Shown: positions 1 through 9,925 of the stretch, in pieces
How the letters are laid out: every line of letters begins with the position of its first letter
Position numbering within the stretch: position 1 is the stretch's first letter
NCBI RefSeq assembly: GCF_910592395.1
Contig: NC_088321.1
Location: 16,306,001 to 16,370,000, forward strand
DNA: 64,000 nucleotides
DNA from: Lineus longissimus
Lineage: Eukaryota; Nemertea; Pilidiophora; Heteronemertea; Lineidae
Direction of reading: 5' to 3'
Position numbers and translations under genes: made by a program
Notes under the pieces: model-generated
Database searches by the model: none
What the model was told of the DNA's origin: nothing
What the model saw: only the letters and a program-made list of their open reading frames with translations

Positions 1-45
1 CGAAGTTTCTTATCCTTATCTGAACTCGACTTTTCAGAAGATAAA

Positions 46-2050
46 ATGGCGCGAGGAGACGGAACAGGGAAGGGAGTTAATGTCGATAAAGGCTTCTTGC
101 TGCCCAATGGAGTCCTGAAAATCATTGAAGTGGTGAGTTAACTGATTGTTATAAATAAGGACAAGTAACCTTTGGTAAAAATCCGACCTCTAAGGGTACT
201 TTAACACTTGAGGACGATTTTAATTTTCAGATCGTCGACATCATCATCATCATCATCATGATCATCATCATCATCATCATGATACCAGCGTAATGTAGTG
301 TTAATAATCGGGAAGCAATTAGCCGCATCATCCTTTAAAAGTATGTGAAAGGACCAGTTAGTTTATTGACCACATAATTTGATATAATGTTCAAATTTGT
401 TTCAACCGCATGGCTGTAGCACAGATGCTATACATCCGTGGCTGTAGATAGTTTTTAAAAAAGCTTCATCCCTGCAACAGGGTGAACGTTCATGGAGAAC
501 ACGGGTTTGATCTACGCACCACCTATCAGCACAATCATGAACTATTGTGGATGAGAAATGCCCGTTGTCGTGCGCGTCGACAACGCTGTGGACAAACTTT
601 TAAAGGACGATGCGGCTAATTGCATCCCGAATATCAAACAGAGTTACCCAAGTTACCCAAGTTATCATTTTATGGTTTTATGTATTTTCAGGTTATCAAC
701 ATCGCCGTAATGGCATGCATCGGCACCGTGTGGGGCGGCGACCTCCAATTCGTCATGGCCATCGCCGTCATCTACTTCTTATGGACGCTGCTGATGTTCT
801 TTTGTTTTCTCTTCTGCGTCCCAGACATGATTGGCGGGAAAAAACCGTGGAACATTGCTGTGAGTAAACAATGCCTTCAATCTCCAAGCCTCGTCATTGG
901 TTATGGTTGTCAAGTGACAAACTCCCACAATAAATTCACTGACTCTGCCCGCCCAGATTGGCTTCAGAGCGTACATTTTGCTACGGAGCAAATATGGCTT
1001 GACCTCTCATTGGAGACAGCATGAAGTGTCCGAAGACAGGGATTACGCACCTTTAATCGCTGATGTATTGAGGCAATGTTTGTCAAAATCCTGGCTCCAA
1101 AGAACCATAAATTAATCTGTCGCCATTCAATGCATTTGGACACTTTCCAGCAGGGGAGATTCAGGACTGTTACACTGGAAGCATATCGTTAGCCTAATAG
1201 CATAATTGCCTAAGTCATATTTTGGCCAAAATGTGAAAATTTTATGTCTATGTCACTTTTCTGTGTTATTCAAGCATTGTTTACTTATTTAATGGTTTTA
1301 AAAATGTTGAAACATCTGTTACAAGTTTTTGTTAAAGTTCGAATAAAAATTTCCTAAGCGTTGTCTAAAAAAATGGTTCTTTAATTTTTCTCTAAACCTT
1401 CAAAATCATGAGTTAGGCAATTATGCTATGAGGCTAACGATATCAAACTCTGCTCTGTTTTTTCAGGATCTTGTCCACGATGTTTTGGCAGTGTTTGGTT
1501 ATTTCGTCTGCTTCATCATCGGCTGTGTGTGGGCAGGAAACGCGAGATATCATGTATTTTGGTATTTTTTCTCTAGCAACCTGATTGCCCTTGCAGTAAG
1601 TTTATTATGTGCCTTCTTCTCCCTAGGCCATTATAATTACACTCCGGACGGAGTGGACCGACCTCGTCCCTCAGCATCAGGAAACATATGACAACAACAT
1701 AGATAGCAGGTTTTTATGCCTAATCAGATTCGGCGTTTTTTTCTCCTACCTGATATATCTACAGTCCTAAACTACACAGCAAAGGCGACCAACTCATTAC
1801 TATAAGTCGTCCTGAAATAACCCCCCCCCCCCCCCCCCTCCCCCTCATCGCATTGCCTATAACCTAAAGTAAAGTCATTTCCCAAACCGCCCTGATTATT
1901 CAGGTAGATGTTGATCACGTGTCTTTTAAAGACAGTTGAACACGTGACTTTTCATTTCAGATATTTACTTTCTTGAACCTTGTGGCATATATCATCAGCT
2001 TAGTGTTCTGCGTGTTGGAGATGCAGGGGAAGCCGGTTGGTGGAAAGTAA
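46..2050 (+). CDS. Four-transmembrane MARVEL-domain-type protein, 4 exons, complete
   Basis: Coding exons are 46-132, 692-859, 1467-1595 and 1961-2050 (29, 56, 43 and 29 codons plus TAA). Every junction has GT/AG and is phase 0, giving 157 aa. The start is the first ATG, followed by a short polar N-terminus. Hydrophobic segments lie at about residues 25-44, 49-73, 88-108 and 123-147, with a short GGKKPW hydrophilic stretch after the second and a lysine-containing tail (QGKPVGGK). Four helices, short cytosolic ends and the NGVLKIIEV motif before helix 1 fit the MARVEL superfamily (MAL/plasmolipin/CMTM), proteins of membrane apposition and vesicle trafficking. The exact subfamily is not resolved. 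A TTTTCAG just upstream of the ATG could be an acceptor for an untranslated first exon. A plausible poly(A) signal (AATAAA) lies at 3055-3060. Confidence 0.85.
237..285. repeat. Imperfect (ATC)n microsatellite in intron 1 of the MARVEL gene
   Basis: About 15 CAT/ATC triplets are interrupted by two GAT units. The tract is intronic, so no coding effect is expected. Confidence 0.9.
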
Positions 2051-3060
2051 ACACGTGACCGACGTAACCAAGGCAACATTGGATACCTCAGACACTAGCT
2101 AGAAAACATTTTAAAGTGCGATTTTTACATAGCTTACAATATAAGGTAAAGAGGCTAATAAGGATAACCAGTGCTTCGAATGAGATCTTATGTATATACC
2201 TGTTTACGTGACCGGCTGGAGGCAGTAGGGTGCAGCATCATAAACCCTTTCCGCTGAGATACTTTTTTTCGTGAGATCGTTTTTTGGCGGGAGATACTTT
2301 AAATCACAGTTGCTGTAACTTGTGTTTCAGCATGGCCGGCTGAAATCGCACATTCGATAAATTTGTAGTATATTTTCCTATGTTCTTTCATTCAAAATAT
2401 GTGAATTTCATGTTGTTCTGATAGTCCTTTAAAGTTCGGTAGCCTTTTTTGGGGGGTTGTCAAAATTTGACAACACTTGACTTCATTGCCAAGATTCTCG
2501 CAAGCTGCTGCTTCTGCCCAGCTCAGACAACTGGGCCTACAAATTTGAAGAAAATCACCATCTCGCTGTGAAAGACCCGCTCAGTGGTGGCGCGATGGAC
2601 TTGGATGCAGGCGGTCCGAGTTCGACTCCCATGTGAACTCGAAGCACCTCTTCTTATTTTCTTCGTTTTCTTGAGGCGCTGGGCCAATCTGGAGGATAAT
2701 TCGAATCGGCTGCTGGAAGGTCGTTTTCTGCTTTCAAAGCTTGAAATGTATGGCTTCGTGATGATTCCATCACGTCACTGTCAGCGGTACGGCACATATT
2801 AAAGGGTAGTCAGTACGATAGCTGTCTCATTATTAACATCTGTCAGGGGTAGTATAGGCTGACAGTCTGCGCGGTCAACCAAATAGCAAGCAACTCTCGA
2901 TACATCTAAGGCCTAGGTCTCTATTCCATAAATCCATGATTTAACAATATGATGGTACATGTACCTTGATTCCAAGAGGACTGTCTGCGTTATTACTTTG
3001 TATATGTATGTATACGGTATCTTTTATACTCGTTATCTTTGGAAAAATTCAGTGAATAAA
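2051..3060 (+). other. Probable 3' UTR of the MARVEL gene, including a tRNA-like SINE head
   Basis: No coding exon is seen. The stretch runs from the stop codon to the first good AATAAA (3055-3060), so it is plausibly 3' UTR. At about 2575-2640 a box A-like GCTCAGTGGTGG followed 40 bp later by a box B-like GAGTTCGACTC resembles a tRNA-derived SINE head on the plus strand. Confidence 0.4.
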
Positions 3061-3600
3061 ACGTTTTACCGCAAAACATCTTAAATTTCATTCAGTGCAA
3101 TCTCAAATTCTCGAGGCTCACGATCCACCGCCGGTGTCATGTGGTCCCAAGTTTTTGTAAATGACTTGTGATAGATCAGCCGAAACTCTCTATTTTATCT
3201 TCCCCGTTGCCTTCGAGTTCAATCAAGGCTCGTATCTCAGAACATTACTGTGCTTAACGCAACAATAAACGTCGACGCCATTAAAATAATGTGTACTATA
3301 GAGAAGGAGCGAACGACTGACTATGATATTCGAGGATGTTCCAAGATCGGCTTGTTGTATCGAAGCGAACTATGTTCAGAGATTCCTTTAATGAATTATA
3401 TATGTACATTAAGTAGAGGCCGGCAATTGAACTATCAAATGCCATTCATTGAAATGAATAAAGATGAATCATTGTGGACCTTGTTCAAAGCCAACTCGTG
3501 AGCTTCTTTGTGAACCAGCACACATTGACCCACTCCGCCCGGCGACCGGTAAACATGTCACAACAACGTGTGACATCGATAATCATACCGTTTGGTCATT

Positions 3601-3768
3601 TCAGTGCCTACCTTGCCCTGAAGATGGCGATGGCGTAGTTCTTTCGTGAAGTCATTTAAAGTTCTGAACTACGCCATCGCCATCTTCAGGACACGGTAGG
3701 AACTGAAAAGACCGTTTGTTCTCTTCAGTTCCTACCTTGCCCTGAAGATGGCGATGGCGTAGTTCTTC
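3601..3768. repeat. Triplicated direct-inverted-direct repeat (fold-back)
   Basis: A ~42-bp module containing CTGAAGATGGCGATGGCGTA occurs three times: plus orientation at 3601-3642, inverted at 3666-3707, and plus again at 3724-3768. Copy 2 can pair with either flanking copy, so two alternative hairpins are possible. This is probably a MITE or transposon remnant. Confidence 0.85.
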
Positions 3769-4286
3769 AATGAAGTCCATGAGACTCCGATAACCAGCTC
3801 AAAGAGGGGGGATTTGGGCCACGTAGATCAAGGTGGTTCGGCGCTGAAGGTGTTAATGGAATTACCAGACCTTGGAAATAGGCCCCACGGCTCTTTGAAC
3901 CTGCTACCCTTACATTCAAAACGCATTTGGTCTTTCCTTTCTAAGGCATTCATCTGTAGTCAAAGACCTAATGACATCATATGTTCAAATTGAACGGAAA
4001 ACACCAATTTGGGACCAAGACTAGTGTCCTTAATGAAGATGGTTCATGTGAGATAGCATGCTTTGTGAACGTGCAGACACTGTGACACATCCTTTCTATC
4101 GCAAATAAGTAAACTAACTCATCTTGTAAGCTTTAAACATGCAAAGGAAATTCATTGAAATATGAATAGATATTACACACACATGGTTTTTGCTTTGAAC
4201 TGTTTGGAATCACTTTGTAAATGTGAACAGATTTTCCTGTACCTCTATAGACAGGTACACTTACACAATAGATTGATTATAGATTT
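3769..4286. other. Intergenic, with a small pogo-type MITE remnant
   Basis: No gene is seen. Around 3990-4035 the text CCAATTTGGGACCAAGACTAGTGTCCTTAAT matches, in pieces, the body of the CAGTAGAACC MITE family found intact elsewhere in the window. It is a fragment without recognisable ends. Confidence 0.45.
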
Positions 4287-4287
4287 A

Positions 4288-4443
4288 AGAAAGGGGAGAC
4301 CCAGGAACAGCTGGAGACAGAATCTCAAGAGTGACATGATGGGTCACTCTTGGCAAGAACTGGAGAGGGTCGCCAGGGACAACAGATGATGGAGGAAAGT
4401 TTTCAAAGGCCTATGCTCTCAGAGGAGCAAAGGGCTCAAGTAG
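4288..4443 (+). pseudogene. 3' end of a LINE reverse transcriptase ORF, broken by one stop
   Basis: The plus frame reads GRPRNSWRQNLKSD, then WQELERVARDNR, then a TGA (4387-4389), then WRKVFKGLC in the same frame up to TAG (4441-4443). The pattern RPR.(T/S)WR...L, then W.....A.D...WR..V..LC is the usual C-terminal tail of RTE/CR1-class non-LTR polyproteins. Only the last ~50 codons survive, so this is a 5'-truncated dead copy. The family assignment is from motif memory and the clade is not resolved. Confidence 0.7.
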
Positions 4444-4546
4444 TTACAGATAGGTTCGAAGTGACATCACGTGATCGCACATGATCGGCCATCAATATTA
4501 AACACTGGGTGTCCTGCAGACGAGAGCTTTATAGCCCAGCAAACCC

Positions 4547-4800
4547 ACCAATCACAGCAGACCCCTGACTTCTAGCAACCAATCACTGCCGACCCCCGAC
4601 TTCTAGCAACCAATCACCGCAGACCCCTGACTTCTAGCAACCAATCACCGCAGACCCCTGACTTCTAGCAACCAATCACAGCAGACCCCTGACTTCTAGC
4701 AACCAATCACAGCAGACCCCTGACTTCTAGCAACCAATCACAGCAGACCCCTGACTTCTAGCAACCAATCACCGCAGACCCCTGACTTCTAGCAACCAAT
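4547..4800. repeat. 31-bp minisatellite, about 8 copies, overlapping the 3' end of a gene
   Basis: A 31-bp unit containing GACTTCTAGCAACCAATCAC is repeated almost perfectly about eight times, with an occasional A-to-C change (CACAGC/CACCGC). The copy nearest 4800 is part of the last coding exon of the minus-strand RlaP-like gene and supplies its stop codon. Confidence 0.95.
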
Positions 4801-7800
4801 TAGTCATGGCAATATAGTTCATGAACTCTGGCAATCGTGTTTTCCTTTCGTACATATCCACATAGAATTTATCAACCCTTTCCTCGACTATTTCTAATAG
4901 TTTTGCACTGCTAATGTCGCTCTCTAGTGGTCCACGGCGGATGTTCATGATAAAGTCTCTGTCGTCTCCGCCTGGGCGTACGAATGGGACGTCCCCTCTG
5001 AGGAAATATTGGAGGCAATAGAGTTTGTGAAAGATCTGAAATCAATCAAATTAAAGAGGTTGCAAATTCTTATATACACGACACCTTAGTTGACAATCTT
5101 TACACCAGGTGGCACTGCATCACAGTAGAATCTTTTCTAAGATAAGAGACAAGATAGAAGTTGAGTTATTCAACCCAATTAAGAACACAACGGGTCAACC
5201 TATCCAGCTTGTTGTCTGCAAACCACAACTCACCTGATAGTATAACTTCTTCTCCCGTGGCTGGTCCCGGAATTTCTCAGACTTGATCGTTTTGATGTTG
5301 TTCTTGATGAGGCCGAGATATTGTAGAATTGCGTGCTCCGTTAAAAACGCTTTCCTGTCTTCAACCAATTTCTCCCACATTGGACTCGTATATTCCAGAT
5401 TCTCAGCAAAGAGCAGCTGAAAAATAAACATGGTCACTCAATATTTGGAGGATTGCTGTTACGTTTAGTTGGCCGACTGAGTGCGCACTTAACCATTTTT
5501 ATAATTGCTGGCAGCATTGGTGAAATTGACAAGTACAGTATATCTCAGAAGCATGATCGTGTCGAGTTGAATCTACTTACCTCCAAAATGACCACACTCC
5601 CCTTTAGCACCATCTCAACAAACAGCCTCACTTCATACATGCCGTATTCAAAGCTCTTCTCTGGTCCTCGACTCTCGTACGCTTCATTCAAATACTTGCA
5701 CGAGGTTGATAGTTTCTGAAAAAGATCATCAAAGGTTTAATATGTTCAAGTAGAGTGGCACAGTGCATTTGACAGAGCAAAGCCATAATTAAAGAGAGTT
5801 TTCAGTATGTTATGAGCAGACCACTTGTTACATTTGAGATGTGAGAGTGCCTTATGCTTACAGATACATGCTTTTTGAGCACCGCAAATATTTGACATCA
5901 TTCAGCAATGAAACGAACCTCTGTTGGTTCTGCATAAACAACAATATAATCGACGTCGCTCTCTGGTGTAGCAAGTCCATAGAGGGCGCTTCCAGCCTTG
6001 GCAATCATCACGATTTGAGACGGGTCCATGTCTTTGAGTGGTCCACCAATAAGCCTCATCAGATCTGTTAAGGTTTCTTTCTTTTCACTGGGAATATCTA
6101 GATGAAATGAAATGAGACATATATTCCAATCCAAAAATGGAATTACTGAGCCACTCTAATGGCAGCAACTAAGTTGAAGTCATAATGGCAGCAGTGTGTG
6201 ACATATAGACTGCTCCCAGCAGCAATGGCACAGTGCTTTCTGAAGGTGTCATTAGAGACATGTAATCACTCCAGGGTGACACAATCAGAGAGCTTTCTAA
6301 TACTTGATGCATTGGCTGATGCACTACAAGAACCTTTCTAATACTTGATGCATTGGCTGATGCACTACAAGAACCTTTCTAATACTTGATGCATTGGCTG
6401 ATGCACTACAAGAACCTTTCTAATACTTGATGCATTGGCTGATGCACTACAAGAACCTTTCTAATACTTGATGCATTGGCTGATGCACTACAAGAACCTT
6501 TCTAATACTTGATGCATTGGCTGATGCACTACAAGAACCTTTCTAATACTTGATGCATTGGTTGATGCACTACAAGAACCTTTCAAATACTTGATGCATT
6601 GGCTGATGCACTACAAGAACCTTTCTAATACTTGATGCATTGGCTGATGCACTACAAGAACCTTTCTAATACTTGATGCATTGGTTGATGCACTACAAGA
6701 ACCTTTCAAATACTTGATGCATTGGCTGATGCACTACAAGAACCTTTCTAATACTTGATGCATTGGTTGATGCACTACAAGAACCTTTCTAATACTTGAT
6801 GCATTGGTTGATGCACTACAAGAACCTCTATAAGTGATACCCAGGGAGGATATCACAGGGAAGGATTTATGTTCAGTCACCTTTATAGGAGGCTTTTTAA
6901 AAATCTTTTTGAAATTGACTGCGTACCAGCGATATGTTGAGGTATTCGTCCGCCATGTCTTGTCTTGGCCATCCATACTCCAAGCTTTGGCTCCAGAGTA
7001 TTCAGCCCCGTATATTTGAATATCTTGATTCGATCGTCGAGTTCCTTCTTCCAAACCATGACGTGGTCGAACAGCTCCTGCTTGCTGACACATTTCTCTT
7101 CAGAATTGCAGCCATCTATGACATAAATGATAAACGTTACAGACCGTCAATCAAAATCAGATACAACAGTTTTATCAGCCCATAATCATGTTTCGTTGGA
7201 TCAGCTGATAACACTTACCACTTTCCTGATGACTAAATGCATGGCGTAGATATTGCCTGGCAACCTTAGCGTGCGCGGGCAGGGACTCATCATCCACTGG
7301 TCCGAGGCTGAGGGGCTGTCCGTTCAGAGCTTGGTGTGCATGGTGGAGAAGCCTATAAAAAGAAACGAAAGCGGTCGGATTCTAAAATCTTGTGGAAATC
7401 AGTTGTGAGGGAGGCCCCATCTATAAAATAAGCTTTAATATTATGTCAATTCTCTATGTTTGATTTTGAAATATGGAATTGAGAGCTGAGCACATAGCTA
7501 GGACATAATCAGCTCCATAAACAATATTGGCCGATTGTCATGCAAGTAGAAGGAAACCGGAGACCCTGGAGGGAACCTACGCTGTCAAAGAGTGTTGCCC
7601 TCACTGTCAAATTAGTGTACCGGGACTGGACTTGAATCAAACCCGGGATCTCAGATGTGACAGGCACTGATGTTTTCACTGTGCCACTCCAACAGCCAGA
7701 TGTTTGATGTTTACCTGTATGATTGACAGAAGTCATAGAGCGTTGCTCCTTCCTTGTATTTCATGCGTCCCTCTTTCACCTTCTTGCCAACATGTCCCAC

Positions 7801-9925
7801 GGCCTGTCCTCGACATTGCTCGATGAATCCTCGCAATCCTGAAAAGATGTTTTCTATAAGAACAACATAAAGAGTGCTGGCATACCGCGCCAATTGCCCC
7901 ACATATAATTTGCAGGTGTAGACCATTCTGTTTTCAATCATACCAGGTCAATTCAATCAAATGGGCCTATGCTTACCAGTCAAATGTTCTCCATCCATCA
8001 ACAACTTGAGTTCATACCAATCTGGATCTGAATGGATGACGGCATTCTCGGGGCAGAAGACGACTTCGCACAGGCGCGACTTGCCCTTCAGTAAGTTGTG
8101 GATGAAGTGGAAGAGCTCAATGGCAATGAACCAGCCCTGAAGATATGTTGAAATCACAGGATAGGATGCTTAGCGACAAATGACCGATTTCCAAAAACAA
8201 AATCGTTCAGAACTATCCCCCAAAAGGAGAAGAACTTGGAAAAACTTGCAGAATGAACAATCATTTCTGCTTTTGTAAATCCCTGAATGTATTGAACGAG
8301 AGGATTAATTACCAGAGCTCTGGCCAAGCACGGAGTCATTACCTAAGTCATAACTAAAGGCACGCACAAACGCCCATCATGCCTTGGAGGAGGAATACTC
8401 CTCGCAGAATGACACCTCCAAGTGTAGAGCGAACACTGAATGCGTTACCTTGTCTGTAATGTGGTCTTCGTCTTTCACATGTGGGTGAGTCGGAGAGTAG
8501 AACTTGACATCAGGATCCACGTACACAACAATGATGGTGTTGTGTCTTGCCTTTTGTCCAATTTCTTTCTGGGTGTCTGCGTACCAGGGGCAAGTGTGCA
8601 ACCCACAGAACAAGATCTTTGCTGGAGAAACTGAAAGAGAAGCGAGAAGAATGATTTATTGGTCGTTTCATATTGGTACCAGGACCAAATGTTTGTTTAA
8701 GGAATTGAACCCGAGGCGGAGGACCTTGGTTGAGTTACCAAGACACTCGAGGGTGGAGCTAAAATACAGTCCAAACCCGAGCCGACAGGCGAGGGTTTGG
8801 ACGAAATTTTAGCTCCACCCGAGAGTGTCTTGGTAACTCAACCAAGGTCCGAAGCCGAGGGTTCAATTTCTATTCTAAAATACCTCAAACTTAAAAAGAT
8901 AGGCCACGAAATAACTTGAATATGTGCGAATTTGGCAAATTCCATCCATCGCCGGCCCGGAGCGCCGGTAGCGCCGTTGTTTACATTATGTTACGGCAGC
9001 CCGTATAGGAAGTCCGGATCGGCTCGCTCAAGTGACGCTAAAATCCGCGCAAATGGGCTATTTGGAGCGTTTTTCTCAGCAAATATGTGTAGTGCTCATT
9101 AAAAAACTTAGGGTGGTTGATGCTTCCTTGGCTGATTTGTGTTTGAAGCAGTGTTTTGAGAGCCTCAAACTTCTGAAGTGAGCTGTGTGCATGGTTCCAC
9201 ATTTTAGTGCAACCCGAGGGAACTTTGGTAGAGCATCTTGGTTGCGTGTCCAAAACACTCCACTCTCAGAACGAGGCTTATGCATTTTCCATTTAAAAGT
9301 TGACTTTACGGTACCAAGGTATTTTAGAATTGAGCATCAAAGGTGAAAGCTGAAGCAAACAAAGAGAGAGACTGCTCCTGTGATGGTGTAGAGTAAATAT
9401 TTTGCTGAGCCCAAGAGAAAATCACACCAAACTCAGACAGAGAGTGCTCCTGTGATGGAGTAGGCGAACCTACCTTTGAAACAATTTTGAATGTGGCTGA
9501 AGATATTGCTTCTGTGATCTTCAAGGTAACTGGGTACAGTCAGCTGTGCCATCCTGTGCAGCTCAGGAAGGAGGTCTTCGTTGAATTGGTTCATTTCATA
9601 ACCAACATGACTACCCTCAATTTGGCTCTTGATGCTGCGGAGTTGGTCATTGGCTTTTGCAACATCTTTATACACTGGAATTGTGAAAATTCAAATGTTT
9701 AGAATAATTTGCTGGTGATAAGGGCAATTTGTGTTTTGATCATATCTGAGGGTGAAACTTACATTTATTGTCATCCGTTGCTGAGTTCTTTGTTCTGATG
9801 GTGTGTTGAAGTTTGGCATGCCTCTGTACGACATCAGTGACAAGCTGCAACTGCTGAGCAGCATCTTCTGACAAGTCTTGTCTGGAGGTGGAACAGACAA
9901 CAGTATATTTTAATGATTTAGGCAT
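4769..9925 (-). CDS. Tandem RlaP-like (PF10127-type) nucleotidyltransferase protein, 11 exons
   Basis: Exons in transcript order are 9925-9763, 9674-9474, 8630-8449, 8136-7977, 7838-7715, 7352-7219, 7115-6927, 6097-5919, 5715-5581, 5416-5234 and 5035-4769. All have GT-AG ends and compatible phases, giving 638 aa. Residues 1-120 are helical and polar. Domain 2 carries GSALYGLATPESDVDY (about 420-435), the nucleotidyltransferase GS...D.D signature, then EVRLFVEMVLKGSVVILELL, KLYYQIFHKLYCLQYFLRGD and IRRGPL, as in the RNA-ligase-associated RlaP family. Domain 1 (about 183-320) repeats the layout (IIVVYVDPD, ELFHFIHNLLKG, YDFCQSYRLLHHAHQALNG) but has FCGLHTC in place of GS..YG and lacks the paired aspartates, so it is probably inactive. 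The start ATG (9923-9925) is tentative and further 5' exons are possible. The substrate is unknown. Confidence 0.75.
6293..6827. repeat. 41-bp tandem array, about 13 copies, intronic
   Basis: A 41-bp unit containing CTTGATGCATTGGCTGATGC is repeated about 13 times with very few substitutions (GGC/GGT, CTAAT/CAAAT). It lies in the intron between exons 7 and 8 of the RlaP-like gene. Variant units recur every few copies, which indicates block duplication. The unit contains an imperfect palindrome around TGATGCA. Confidence 0.95.
7505..7704 (-). mobile_element. tRNA-derived SINE (family 1), minus strand
   Basis: Read on the minus strand, the head has a box A-like TGGCACAGTGAAAACA and a box B-like GGGTTTGATTC about 45 bp later. 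A body with GCGTAGGTTCCCTCCAGGG and GCATGACAATCGGCCAATAT follows. The body matches the plus-strand copy at 36576-36790. The copy sits in an intron of the RlaP-like gene, ending about 10 bp from the exon 5 donor. Confidence 0.75.
8701..8870. mobile_element. Fold-back element with ~75-bp inverted arms
   Basis: The left arm 8701-8775 and right arm about 8793-8870 are near-perfect inverted copies (for example CCTTGGTTGAGTTACCAAGA against TCTTGGTAACTCAACCAAGG) around a ~15-bp loop. An additional 14-bp inverted pair (8872-8885 and 9317-9330) suggests the hairpin may be one end of a larger ~630-bp insertion. It lies in an intron of the RlaP-like gene. Confidence 0.85.

Noticed and set aside
620-1024. 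134-codon ORF taken as a whole gene
   Set aside because: Only 692-859 is coding (MARVEL exon 2). The rest is intron read-through on either side of clear AG and GT sites.
4547-6827. CRISPR-like regular arrays (31-bp and 41-bp)
   Set aside because: Units are contiguous with no unique spacers, and the genome is animal. They are minisatellites.
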